Assembly (NCBI GenBank): GCA_905182995.1
Contig: CAJJDP010000100.1
Span: 349,258 to 413,257, forward strand
Length of the DNA: 64,000 bases
Source: Paramecium octaurelia
Taxonomy: Eukaryota > Ciliophora > Oligohymenophorea > Peniculida > Parameciidae
Direction: 5' to 3'
Part shown: positions 35,790 through 47,338 of the stretch, in pieces
Numbering within the stretch: position 1 is the stretch's first letter
How the letters are laid out: each line of letters starts with the position of its first letter
Position numbers and translations under genes: made by a program
Notes under the pieces: model-generated
The model's database searches: none
Told to the model about the DNA's origin: nothing
Seen by the model: only the letters and a program-made list of their open reading frames with translations

Positions 35790-36837
35790 ATGAAATAATA
35801 GCCATAATAAAAGCTAGTTTTAAGTACTTCGAGGTATTAGATTGTTCATGGAATTAGATTAATTTCACCCAGATAAGCTTTTCAATTGAAGTACACAAAA
35901 AGTATTTCCAAAGAAACTAAGAATAGGTTGAAAACTGCCAGATATAATGATCTTGAAAGATTTCTGATAAAGAATCAAAGTCAAAATGAGACAAAGAAAT
36001 GTAATACAAGTTGTAATTGTGGGTAATGTGGAAAGATGAGCTAGTTCTAGATTAAAATTTGGAGTTAAATTTCTTCATTTGAGTCAGCGTATGTCAAAAT
36101 TCTATTTTTTTTCTAAGTTATACAAGAAGGAAAAGAGTTTTCAAGCGCTTTAGAATAGCTGGATATGCAGCCTAGTTTTTGGTTTTTTATAAATCGGAGT
36201 AAATTCGAAAACACAAAAGACAGAGATATCTGTAATAATTTCTGCGAAATCCTCAAACAAATGTTAAACGAGGGACGATGGTAATTTAATCAGCACATTC
36301 TCACAGGTCTCCTAAGTCTCCCAATGCAACTGAGAACATAATAAGGTTAAGAAATAAAGTATAAAATTTAGACGGAATGCAACAGATTGTTTTGAAGTAG
36401 ATTCAATAAAGGAGAAACTATCATTCAATAATGAACATTTCAGCACAATTATAAATAGTTAAAATTCTAGTACAAAGAAACGATAAGTTTCACTCTATAT
36501 GGAGAAGATGTTGAGAAAAATAACGAATAAAAAATAACCTGTCATGTATTTAACTCCCTTGTCTATAATTGTATAATATCTGGTATAATGTTAGGATAAA
36601 AAGATGAAGAAAAAGAATACTCTGCCTAGCATTTCTTAATAGATTTCCCCAAAAAATAGTTTGGACAACCTAAAATTAGATAAGATATCAAATCCATTTA
36701 ATCTTATATAAAACAGATAAAAAAAGACAAGGAATGCCAACACTTTTCATAATGAATATTCTTAAAATAATTAAGGAGTAATGAAATTGATAGATGAAAT
36801 GAAAATAAAACATAGATAACTGAAAAGAAGATGTTGA
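35790..36837 (+). CDS. Hypothetical basic protein with Cys cluster
   Basis: About 330 residues. At first sight the locus appears broken by TGA codons at 36393-36395 and 36432-36434. Removing a 29-nt intron (about 36087-36115) and a 23-nt intron (about 36389-36411) gives one open frame to TGA at 36835-36837. A Cys-rich patch (KCNTSCNCGQCGK) lies near residue 80. The rest is Lys/Arg/Gln-rich with an AHSHRSPKSPN stretch and a helical end (VMKLIDEMKIKHRQLKRR). The Cys patch could bind metal. No family is recognised. Confidence 0.52.
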
Positions 36838-37357
36838 ATTTAAAATTCTTTCTTATTAATGATTTTAAATTTGTTATTATATAGAACAATTATTAATTGT
36901 TATTTATTCAATCATAAATTCTGAGTATCTATCATTTAATATTATTCATGAGTTAGAATTATAATGTTAAAAGTGTTCTTAAATATTATATTTGCTGTTT
37001 TAATATTATTATAAATTTAAGAACTTAATACAATCAATTAACAAAAATCATTTAAATTAACCTTTATAAATTAAGGAATGTTATTTTAAGTAGTTATGGA
37101 CTTTCATTAAATTAAACTTGCATTCTAGTATAATATATATTTATAGGATGTATTGAATATATTTGAAATATATATAAACATCTGAACTCATTTTTTTAAT
37201 AACTTCATCAAATGAGGTTAATATTACTCTAAAGATTCCTTAATAATGCTTTGACTTCTTGGGTCTAATTTAATCATATTTGCCTTGCTTATTAATGATC
37301 TCAAAATGAATTAATATTATTAATATTAAGGAGATTTTGTTTATTGGAGGGAATAAA
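36838..37357. other. Intergenic, A+T rich
   Basis: A 520-bp spacer between convergent genes, with A/T runs and a TATATA-rich patch near 37140-37170. No gene, RNA or repeat is recognised. Confidence 0.5.
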
Positions 37358-38555
37358 TCAAAATGGCTTAACTGATATCCATAGCTTTGAACTCATTGCT
37401 TTTGGTTAAATGTAGTCCCAGTTTGTTGTAAATGTCGGTATCCGTAATGCCGAGTCTTTGAATAAATCAAATAGGACATACTTATTCAAATTCCAAATCA
37501 TAATGGAAGCAAACTTTGAAGAAAAAGGCTGATTGGATTTCTCTTGGTTTTTGAGCATAATATAGGCTAATTTCTGAGCGAATTCTGGACTTAATTTCAA
37601 TTAGCCTAAGGTTCTTAAGAGCAATAGTAGCTGCAGTATACCTTCATTAGAGAGGTCTTATTCAGCAAGATTTTGGATGACAAGTTTTTGATACTATTGT
37701 GAATTGAAATAAGTACAGCATTGATTTATTTATTCTCTTTGATGTTGAGAGTTGCTTACAAAAGTAGGATTAATGATCTATTAGTGATTAACTCTTTTTT
37801 ATTAAAATTATTTATGGCTAATTTAAATGTGTATATCAATAATGCACTAGCATCTAACCTGATATCTTGAATAGCCCATATAATGAGAACCAAGTCTTTG
37901 AATTTGAATCTGTAGTCCCTAAGCACTCCTTTTTCAGATTGCAAATCCTCCTCCAATTGTTATTCTAAGAAGTCTTCATCTTCATCAGATTAATTGATGT
38001 CGTGATCCTCTTGATTTTCTGATTTCGTCTATTCTTTCGGAGATGATAATTCCTCAGGTTTCTCTGAGACTGGGATGAGGGAATCTAAATTCTATTGTAA
38101 TTGGTCAATCAAATGGATCACGAGTCTGGGCTTCTTGATACCATTTTTATGATAACCCCACAGTAGGATGGCTATTTACTTGACTCTGATGCAAGTCAAG
38201 TCACTGCCGTATTATTTGATTAATTATTTGTTTCTTCCGATTTTGGCAACTTGCACATCTATCTAATAATAAGATTATAAATTTTACAGAATCTCCATTT
38301 TTCCTGCATAGGCACCTACTTGAATACTTCTGTTAGTTCATCATAGAAGGCAGCGTCGTCATTGAGGTCGAATCTCTTTCTGACTGGATTTGTGTTCATG
38401 TGTTTCAAAGCTTCAAGAAAGAGCAAAGGTGTAAAATGTTCTTAATTTTTGTGATAGGTCTAGTAGATTTCTTTGGGACTGCTACATGTTTTGATGAATC
38501 TGAGGATCTTCTTTTCCGATGAAAAGCACCAAAGAATCCTAGTTGATAAAATCAT
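37358..38555 (-). CDS. Probable mitochondrial helical-repeat protein
   Basis: About 380 residues; introns of 25 nt (about 38270-38294) and 23 nt (about 37733-37755). The N-terminus MILSTRILWCFSSEKK has Arg and hydroxyl residues without early acids, like a mitochondrial presequence. The body consists of helices with repeated Leu pairs (EGILQLLLLLRTLGQLKLSP, KLAYIMLKNQEKSNQ), split by an acidic insert (DEDEDFLEQQLEED). This recalls FASTK/PPR-type helical organellar RNA proteins, but no RAP domain or PPR consensus is certain. It shares a 10-bp promoter gap with the OSCP gene, which supports a mitochondrial role by context only. Confidence 0.6.
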
Positions 38556-38565
38556 TAATTAAATA
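38556..38565. promoter_or_regulatory. 10-bp head-to-head intergenic gap
   Basis: The start codons of two divergent genes (minus ATG at 38555, plus ATG at 38566) are separated by only ten A/T bases. Core promoter signals for one gene must overlap the 5' coding region of the other, unless one true start is further downstream. Both N-termini look like mitochondrial presequences, which supports both starts. Confidence 0.55.
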
Positions 38566-39292
38566 ATGTTTAAAATTATTCAAAGAGCTTGTTTCAGATA
38601 TTCAGCTGCCCCCACCAAGGCTGAGGCTGAAATCAAATCAGTTCCAGGTATGAACAATGGAGAGTGATTTTAGGACACAAGCCTCCCTCTTTTGAAGATA
38701 CCGTGTAGGGGAAATATGCAGGAGTGTTATTCTCAATAGCATCATAAAGAGAGGCACTTCATTTGGTGTTGTAGGACATGAAATACTTCAAGGAATTGGC
38801 TGACAAGAGTCCAGTATTTGCAGGCTTTTTGGTGAATTCAGCCTACAAGAGAAATCAATAAAGAAATGTGATTCAAGCTCTCACAAAAGTATATGAAGCT
38901 AGTCATAATAAAATAGGAAGGATTTCATGAGGTCACTCAGAATTTGTTGAACTCCATGATTGATAGCCAAAGAATTTCTTATTTAACCAAGACAGCCGAT
39001 AAATATATCGAATATTATAGAATCTTTAATAAGGAAGAAAATATCACAATTATTTCTGCTGAAAACTTATCCGAAGAGCAAAGGTAAAAATGTAAGGTTA
39101 TGTAATTTTAGAACACAAGTGGTTTAGGCTTTGAAAGAATCAAGTCCGAATATGCAATTTTCAGTTCAATACAAAGTCGATCCATCCATTTTGGGAGGGT
39201 TACAAATGTATTCAGGAAACAAGTTCTTGGATTGCTCTTTGTCATCAAGAGTGACTAAATTGAGATCAGAATTGTAAAAGTTGAGCATCTGA
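38566..39292 (+). CDS. OSCP: ATP synthase OSCP (delta) subunit, mitochondrial
   Basis: The stator-stalk subunit that connects F1 to Fo in mitochondrial ATP synthase. It has about 210 residues after removal of introns of 26, 28 and 28 nt (near 38653, 38891 and 39087). The presequence MFKIIQRACFRYSAAP is followed by helices of the OSCP/delta N-terminal domain (GKYAGVLFSIASQ). The C-terminal signature region is VDPSILGGLQMYSGNKFLDCS, with the conserved GG and the SxxxxLxxL end. The length and ending match the family. Confidence 0.9.
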
Positions 39293-39339
39293 GGAAGAAT
39301 AAGTATTAATAATAATAAATATTATATATATATATATCA

Positions 39340-41106
39340 ATGGATATTCTCAAAGACCCTACTAATGATAGATAGGTGAAGACTCTTAAGCCTCCTCCTC
39401 ATCGCCCACTCTCAAAAAACCTGATGTTTCCAGATAAATTGAAGAGTATGTCACAAAATTAAAATATTTAGACAAACCTGATTGGAAATTATTGAAAGAT
39501 CATCTTCAAAGGGAAGGAAGAGTCGCAAAAGAGGAATTATTTAAATTGGTAGCTGATTGCAATAAATTATTGAGTAAAGTGACATTTTGATTGTTAGAAA
39601 ATGAGGGAAATGTTCTCTATTTGCAAGATCCACTTACTGTTGTTGGCGATATCCATGGGTACATTCCTAAATCTAAATAGATAATATTATGACTTACTTA
39701 AATTATTGGAACCCAAAGTCGGTGGTAACCCAGAAACGACCAAGTAACATAACTTAATATTATCAGATATCTCTTTCTGGGGGATTTCGTAGATAGAGGC
39801 TCCTATTCAATTGAAGTAGTCATTTTACTTTATGCGATAAAAATTAATTATCCCAATACTATTTATTTTTTAAGGGGCAATCACGAATGCAGATAACTGA
39901 CAGCATTTTTTAATTTTAAAGATGAATGTACATACTAATGCAATGATAGGTCTTTACAAATATGATTAGGAAACCTATGAGATGTTGATGGATTCTTTTG
40001 ATCTATTTCCCTTGGCATGCATAATAAATTCAAAGTTTATTGCAATTCATGGTGGGATCTCCCCTGATTTAAAATCAGTAATTGTTTTACTTATTTTTAG
40101 ATAGAAGACATCAAAAAGTTGGATAGATACCACGAACCACCTCGAAGTGGTCTCTTTTGCGATCTACTATGGAGTGATCCAGTGGATCATGATCAAGGAA
40201 ACCTGGATGGACAATGGAAAAGCAACGAGGTTCGTGGATGTAGTTGGTTCTTTGGGAACGATGCCAGTATGAAGTTCTTGTAAAGAAACAGTCTCATAAG
40301 TATCATCAGGGCCCATGAAGTAATTGAGTTCTATAGAATGTATATAGGCACAACTTGATGGGTACAAGATGCATCGATGGAATGGAGGATAAGATTTCCC
40401 TGTTGTGATCACCATCTTCAGTGCCCCCAATTATTGTGACGTTTATAATAACAGAGGCGCAGTTATTAAATTCGAAGTAACAATTGATTGCGAAACCAAT
40501 AGAACAATACTCTAAATATTTAATAATTCTAGTATACTCCACACCCATATTTACTACCGAATTTCATGGACATATTCACTTGGTCAATACCTTTCGTGGC
40601 TGAGAAGATAACTGAAATGTTATACAATCTCATCTAGGCAGGAGATCAGGGCGACGATGACGATGATGTTAATTAAGAGGATATAGAGCAATTCAAATAG
40701 ATGACAGGTCAGAATAAGCAATTTAATAAACAATAATCAGGCGGTTCGACTGGAAAAAGTAAATGACATTTTGCTACTTAATTAGGTACTGAGAAGTTGA
40801 AAAACAAGTTGAAATTCGTGGCAACCATGATGAAGCTTCAAAAAACACTTAGAGAAGAGAGTGAAAGTGTTATGAAGTTAAAAGGAGCTTGTCCTGATAA
40901 AAGATTACCCAAAGGTATACTATCAGCTGGTAAAACAGCCATTTCTGATGGTATTTAGTATTATCACTGTAGCACTTGCTGATTTCAATGTCGCCAAAAA
41001 TGCTGATATAGTTAATGAGAAGATGCCTTCTTAAGCATAAGTTCCTTAACAATCTATAGCCATCAAAAAACCCAGTAATAATACCCAATAGCCAAAGAAG
41101 AAATGA
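39340..41106 (+). CDS. Calcineurin A (PP2B catalytic subunit)
   Basis: A Ca2+/calmodulin-activated protein phosphatase. Ten or more introns of 22-28 nt are removed. All metal-site motifs are present: [36 protein letters not shown] and [22 protein letters not shown] links to the calcineurin B-binding region. The C-terminal half has acidic runs (GDDDDDVN), a helix [19 protein letters not shown] where calmodulin binding lies in homologues, and [10 protein letters not shown] like the LP.G.L..GK of animal calcineurin. The autoinhibitory tail is short. The protein of about 500 residues is of normal length. Confidence 0.94.
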
Positions 41107-41383
41107 GAATCAGGTTCTATTAAATATATATTCAAATATAGATGTATATAATTATTTTTACTAATTAATCTTGCTCTAATGTATATCAGTGAGATTCACG
41201 CATAATTTGGTGTGAGGTGCTCATGTCATTCGGGAGAGCCTTCTCCTAATCGGCGCTATTTTATTGCATGAAAAACAAAGAATCAAATTTATATTGATAC
41301 TTGATATTATTTTTCCTAAATATTAGAATGAAAAATGGATGATACCAAATAGATGAGCTTTAATAATTATTTCATTAATAGAG

Positions 41384-43191
41384 ATGTACGTTGACTATGT
41401 GAAGAGGAATTTCAAACCCACAAGCAAAGAATTAGAGTTATTGTAATCCTAAGAATTAATAGAATTATACGAAAATATTTAGCAAAAAGGCGGGTTTATT
41501 AAAGTATCATAACACACCATATATAGTATTACTCGCAATAGTACAATGTATTTCAATGCTAAGATAAGCAAGAGTTTCTGGATTTGTTTTGTAAATACTT
41601 ATTAAATTTTGAATTGAATACAACTAATGTTGATGGGTAGTATTTGTAAAGATGTGCCTATGTTGAATTTGACAGAGCCCTCGATTGTTTCACGGAATCA
41701 CCAGAGAAGTGGCTCAAAGAATAAGCAACTTTATGGTCGATGCCGTAAGATGTAGTAGATAAACTCAATAAAGGTCTATTCACATTCTCAGATATGGCCA
41801 AACATCATAAAAACCACAAAATAGATATAAGAGCTCAAAACCCATTCACAGACACTATCGAGGCAAAGGAAAGCGATTTTTATTAGGCTTTTACAATGTC
41901 AATAAAGTAATACAAAGATTATGTTGAGGATCCGACATCATTTTTTTTAAATAATACTAACTATAGAAAGGACAGAGTCTATTAAGCAGTAAATGTAGAC
42001 ATGGAGAACTGGAAGGATGAAATACAAAGACTATTTGATTTCTTTCCAAAATTCTTTTTAATAAACAACGGATTGAAGTATTTGAGATAGAACTGCAAAG
42101 GAGCAAACGTACCAGAAATATATATGAGATCTGCCAATTGTTGGATTGGAGGATAATAGGATTTTTAAGGTTTGAGTTAAATCAACATAAATCACGGACC
42201 AGGAGATTGTTTATGGACCATTATCGATGCGTACTATGTGGATTAGTTGTTAAATATAATGCCTGATTTATATAAGAAGGAGGGAAGATGGTATGTCAAT
42301 ATTACGTTTTTCCTCGAAAACAAAATACCTGTTAAGTAAGTAATCTAAAAGTAAGGGGATATTATGATTATTGGGGCTGGTTGCTTCTTTTAAGCTAAAA
42401 ATATAGGAAATTCAATACATACGTCATTCAATTTTTTAATGTTGGATGATTTTTCAATGCAACAAATATTCTTGAGATAGATTAGAAATGATAATTTCAA
42501 ACTCTGGAGTGTTATAGCAATCAGAAATTTATTCTTGGATATCTTCATCCATGAGAAGTTACCAATTTTAAGGGAGTATTTGACATATTTTATCGATCAA
42601 GAACTTGAACGTTAATTATCTAAAAGCAATCCAAGTCAGTTTAAATTATTTATATCCTCCAAGGATGTGTTGATTTGCACCAAATGCTATAAAGAGATCT
42701 TTATATTCTTTTAATTCATCAAAGATTGGGTAATTTATTGTCCAGATTGTTTTGTTGATGATGAAGATGTCATTTACATGAAATATAACATTATGCAGTT
42801 GAGATGTCTTATACAGGCTGATAGAATTGAATGCTCAAAATTCTTGTGTAGCAATTATGTGGGAGATACAACGTGCAAATTGAAACAGCAACTCAAATTG
42901 AAGGTGCAAATAAATCCTGAACCAAATAACATAATAGTAGAAAGCAGACAATTTTTGGATGAATTCATAGTCGGGTTGAACATTGAATCATCCAATTCTC
43001 ATAATCAATAAAACGGAGCATCTGCGGATTAAGTGTTTAATGACAAACAGTAACATAAAAAAATACAGGAAAAAATAGCAATGATGAAATTGCAACATGA
43101 CAAACTAAAAAAACCCAAGAAATGTGAAAAATATTAAGACCTTAAAGTAATTAAGTACATTCAAAAAACAAAATAAAGAATCTTAAATTGA
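41384..43191 (+). CDS. KDM6-like JmjC protein without iron ligands
   Basis: About 590 residues; one 23-nt intron (about 41504-41526). The JmjC core is closest to KDM6 (UTX/JMJD3) demethylases: ININHGPGDCLWTIIDAYY (KDM6: NINIGPGDCEWF), then IPVKQVIQKQGDIMIIGAG. The KDM6-type C-terminal zinc domain follows, with CTKCYKE and YCPDCF. In active KDM6 the iron is held by an HxE pair and a distal His. Here the HxE site reads GGQQDF and the distal site GCFFQAKN, so all three ligands are changed. The protein may read or scaffold H3K27-methylated chromatin rather than demethylate it. The start ATG follows an in-frame TGA. Confidence 0.83.
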
Positions 43192-44215
43192 TGAATAAAT
43201 ATTTATACATATATATTCTATAGAAATCAATTATGAAAGCATTGAATACTTAGCAATGTAATATGATATGAAATTATTAAAAATATTATAATCAAATTTT
43301 ATTAGTGATTGACAATTTTTACAAATATTAAATCGCCCTCTTTTTAAGCACAAATGTCCAAGCTGTCTGAATCAATAATTAAAACAAATAAATAATGGTT
43401 ATTCCAATAAATACAAATTATAGATTCAATTTATTCCCCATATTTTTTCAAACACCTTGTAATATGTGTTTTTTAAAGATTTTGGCTATTGTTAAATAAG
43501 CAATCTTACATCATGTTAATAATAGTAATGGATGATGGCAATAACAAATGAGAAAACAATAACATCTCCTCGAGGAATGTCCATCATCTTCCCCCTGCTC
43601 TTTAATAGGTTTATGATGGTTTCGCAAAATCTCGGAACAATACTTAAGCAAATTTCCATTGCTCTACATTTAGATTCCAAAAATACCTAGTATTAGACTC
43701 AAGAAGAAGAGCAAATGAACTTATGAAACCACCAGACAATGGAACAAATGGATCAACCTTTTTAAGGAGATTTTTTTGTTTGCACCAATTGTAACGGAGG
43801 ATTTGAACCATAAAGGAGAGGAAACATATGCTCTTAAAATATGAAACAAGTGCTCTGCCCAATGTGGATAAAGGACTATTTGGTTAAGGATATTATTGAT
43901 ACTTCTTCATGAATTATTTTCTTTTGTAAAGTAGAAATGGGATCAGATGAACTGGCAAGTACACTTTAGAATTGGATCTCATAATTCTGGGAAGACTTTA
44001 TTAAGTTATTTCCAATAATACTTAGATAAAATGTTCATTTCACAAGATTAACCTGGATGTACAATTTCACAATTAAATGGTGTTCCTAGGAGTTGGATAG
44101 TTGATTCTACCTGATTGAATGATTAGTTGATCTGCTGCACTGATCACATAATTACTCATGATTATTTTATTTATTTTAAATTTTAGTTGTAATAAATGGA
44201 TATTATTATAATCAT
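43192..44215 (+). other. Gene-free region with broken coding-like frames
   Basis: Between the JmjC gene and the 3' end of the MFS gene. A frame from about 43533 (MAITNEKTITSPRGMS) to 43907 is open except for one TGA at about 43716. It includes FFVCTNCNGGFEPQRRGN, which looks like a zinc-ribbon end. A second frame (about 43948-44113) contains HFRIGSHNSGKTLLSYFQ. I could not join them by standard introns, and I recognise no family. It is a pseudogene candidate or an unresolved gene. Confidence 0.35.
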
Positions 44216-45602
44216 TCATTAATTGAGCTTTTTAGTACTATAGGCAGCTAATCCGATCAACAAACCTTGGAAAATGAATGTGCCATCAAATCTCAACACT
44301 GGGACTATTAGCAATATTGAGAGAGCTGATATGATGAAGCCTAACAATCCACTAAAATTGACTATTGGGAGTATATCTGCACCAGTTTTCTTACCAAAAA
44401 TCTAGAGCAATCCTGGACCCAAGATTACTATAATTCCTTTAGATACAATGGATAATAATAGATAATCTATGTTTACATGGGAACATTACCAATAATGAAT
44501 AAATCTTTTGAAATATTCAAAGAAATCGGAATCATCACAGCTATTATACTCATCATTATCAATAATTTATGGAGCAAGACAGTGAATGTAATCGAATCAG
44601 CCATCTTCCCAAAGACGAAATTAGCAATTGATCCAAGAATGATTCCAAGTGTGTCAACCCATGTAATCAATTGATCATTATTTATCTCTTAAACTATAAA
44701 TATATATCTACCTTTTGTAGAACATATGTTTTATAGTTTAATCCCAAAGTTACTTCAAAAAAGAAAACAGTAAAGTAAGATCCCAGAATTATTTTGAATT
44801 AGGGAGTTCTGACCACTTACAAAAGAGGATCATTTGAAGCTATTTTAATGTTCTAGATTTCACTGGTCAAAATCTATAATTCCTACTCTTCTGCCACTTC
44901 CAATTTTCTTTGGTTTATCAATAGACTGCCACAGACACTTAAAGTACCTGCTATGAATCCAGCATACTTAATCGCTTAACGTGTGTTAACTGCAACATGC
45001 TCAGAGAAATACAGATACTACTATGAACCTACTTACATCTATGTAATAAATAATCCATTACTGATAAAGTGGCTTATTCATTATTGGGATTCACTATATA
45101 TGTAACCAACAGTAGATAGAAAAATGTCGCAAATCCAAATACTCCAAATAAAATACCTGTGACCATTCCTTCCTCCTCCGAAAAGTGACTCCACAAGCAT
45201 TTCAACAATGGAAATGCTAATAATGCATATCCTAAACCAATAAAACCCAAATAAAAAATTATGAATTCCAAATAAGAGTTAGCGTGTAACGCTAAGAGGA
45301 ACGACAAAAATTATAATGATGCCGTGATTCTTATTAGTTTCTCATAGCCTATTTTATCGGCGATTTTTAATGAATAGACTGATGCTGCTGCCAATGGTAT
45401 ACCCATTAATGCAATCGGCAATGTATTGTAAGCAACTGACAAGTCAGGATCATTCATTTTGAAATATGAATAATAATAAACATTAGATTTTCCCCATGTC
45501 ATTAATAGTGCTTATCCTGCTTTTACTAACACTGCACCTAAAAGGCATTTCTAATACGATTTATTATAAATTTACTAGGCCATCAGGTGAATATTTATTC
45601 AT
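44216..45602 (-). CDS. MFS-type membrane transporter
   Basis: About 425 residues; introns of 25 nt (about 45551-45575), 29 nt (near 45000), 26 nt (near 44710) and 23 nt (about 44472-44494). About 12 hydrophobic helices are seen, split in the middle by a charged loop (INQRKLEVAEEQELQ), as in the 6+6 MFS plan. SLKIADKIGYEKLIR is the loop after helix 2, resembling the G-x-x-x-D-R-x-G-R-R signature. Substrate specificity cannot be read; monocarboxylate or nodulin-like transporters are possible. The start is 29 bp from the divergent EF-hand gene. Confidence 0.72.
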
Positions 45603-45631
45603 GATATCTAAATATTTAATTATTATAAGCA

Positions 45632-46054
45632 ATGTTTTAACAAAAAGAGTTCGATTATTCATAAACACCAGAAGTGTAGTAATTATACTAAGAATTTGTC
45701 GATGCTTTTGAGGAGAAACTAATTGTGGAAGACTTTATCCCAGTTGTTGAAGCTGCCTGCGGAGAACAATGCTCCTTGTTATTAAAAAAATTACAAAGGA
45801 GGAAAAATTAGAAATTGGATCAAGACGAGTTTTCATAGCAATTCAACTTCGAATTGTCTGAACCTGAAAACTTCGACTGCATCTATGAAGTCTTAGAATA
45901 AGGCAAAGGAAAGATCACTTTCGAAGGATTAAAAGCAGCCAACTAGAAATACAAATTCGGATTGACTGATTAAGACATGAAGATTATGATCCAATACACT
46001 AATGTCAAGGATCAACCTATTACTAAATCAGTATTTAGACAAATGATTTCCTGA
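45632..46054 (+). CDS. Calmodulin-fold protein with degenerate EF-hands
   Basis: A single exon of 140 codons. Helix-loop-helix spacing (FVDAFEEKLIVEDFIPVVE, QGKGKITFEGLKAAN) suggests two or more EF-hand pairs. The GKGKITFEGL loop lacks the first Asp and other acidic ligands, so Ca2+ binding is doubtful. The size matches calmodulin/centrin-like proteins. Divergent ciliate centrin/troponin-C relatives are common. No other motif is seen. Confidence 0.6.
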
Positions 46055-46089
46055 TCTACATTCAATATTATATTAAATAATAATAAATT

Positions 46090-47305
46090 TCATGCAATTA
46101 ACAACCATTCTTGAAACTTCTATTCAATTTGTTCTCCGAAATTTACAAACACAATTCCGAATATTAAAACCCATAGAATTAGATTTATCAACTTAATTTA
46201 GGATTAGTAATTATTTATTTTTACTACTTATGGCTTCTCAACTTCCTCTGCAGCTTCTCTCTTATTAACATCCTATTCTCTTTGCTTATTAAGCACCAAA
46301 GACTTTTAGGCTTTTTCCTCTTCTTCCATCATTTTATAAACTGTTTATTATACGATATAAAATTACTTTAATCGAAATACTGAAGTTATTATGGATAACA
46401 ATGACCAAATTACTAATTCTAGGTTCTCAACGAAAATTGAGTTTATAAAAAGTCTGGATTCATAGCTTTCCAAAGAAGTTTTTCCAAATCCATTTTTTGA
46501 CTTTTAGTCATAGGAATCTCTTATTCATCATCATCAGAACAATCATTCATCTACATCTCTCTTTTTCTCTCGCCTTCTCTCTTTTATTTTTATTCTACTT
46601 ATTTAGACATCTAAGTTTATTATTGTTGGATCTATTCTTTTGCTTATGGAGATTTCTATTAGTCCTATTCTGAATTTTTGAGATTGAATATATTTGTAAT
46701 TTCAGGCTTTTTATCTTCATTCCTATCTTAAATTTATTCATCCTTTTTGGATTATGGCTATTCCTCCTTTTTGGGTTATGGTTATGGCTATTCCTCTTTC
46801 TATTCTTGTTTGATTTTAGGAGCAATTTATTTAGAAATGGGCCCACATAGATCACATTCCCATGTATGACTTGCTTAAGCTAAACTTTTTATTTAAGTTG
46901 ATGTATATTTTATTGAGCCCACTGCAAAGTCTGACACATGAAAATGTTATATAATTCCTTCTATCATTGTTCTAACTAAAGAAAATGTATAATAGTTTTA
47001 CTTGTCCAACTGGGATTCCAATTTTCGGGATGAAACTTTGTTATACTTAAACAAATTTTGGTTTTCACTTCAAATCTACCATTTGGAGTCAAAAAATATA
47101 TGTTTGGAGGTTTAATTGGATAATCAACCGGAAGCTCTATTTTTCCATGATAAATTCCTTCCTAATAATCAGAATCCTCAGGACCCCTTATTGTAAAATG
47201 CCATTCATAAAGGTTGTTATTTATGCATTGAGCCACAAAGGATGATGGTGGATCATTTCTAAGCTATTCAAGTTCTTTTAATATTCTTTTTGTCATAAGA
47301 CTCAT
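46090..47305 (-). CDS. UBE2J: Tail-anchored ubiquitin-conjugating enzyme (UBE2J/Ubc6-like)
   Basis: An ER-anchored E2 used in ER-associated degradation. The UBC fold starts at once: MTKRILKELEQLRNDPP, then HFTIRGPEDSDY and the active site KTKICLSITKFHPENWNPSW with the catalytic Cys. HPxxWxPSW is typical of UBE2J. A Gln/Lys-rich linker follows. An intron of 26 nt (about 46350-46375) leads to a final exon with one hydrophobic helix, LINLILWVLIFGIVFV, at the C-terminus, as in tail-anchored UBE2J. A first 26-nt intron is at about 46970-46995. Without the last intron the frame would end at TGA just before the membrane anchor. Confidence 0.9.
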
Positions 47306-47338
47306 CTTAGCTTAATAAATATAAATTAATTAATCATA

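Noticed and set aside
36393-36434. In-frame TGA codons suggesting a pseudogene at 35790-36837
   Set aside because: Introns of 29 and 23 nt move the reading into frames that stay open to TGA at 36837, with sensible composition.
46090-46332. A separate small tail-anchored gene after UBE2J
   Set aside because: Its ATG overlaps the apparent UBE2J stop; a 26-nt intron joins both and gives UBE2J its expected C-terminal membrane anchor.
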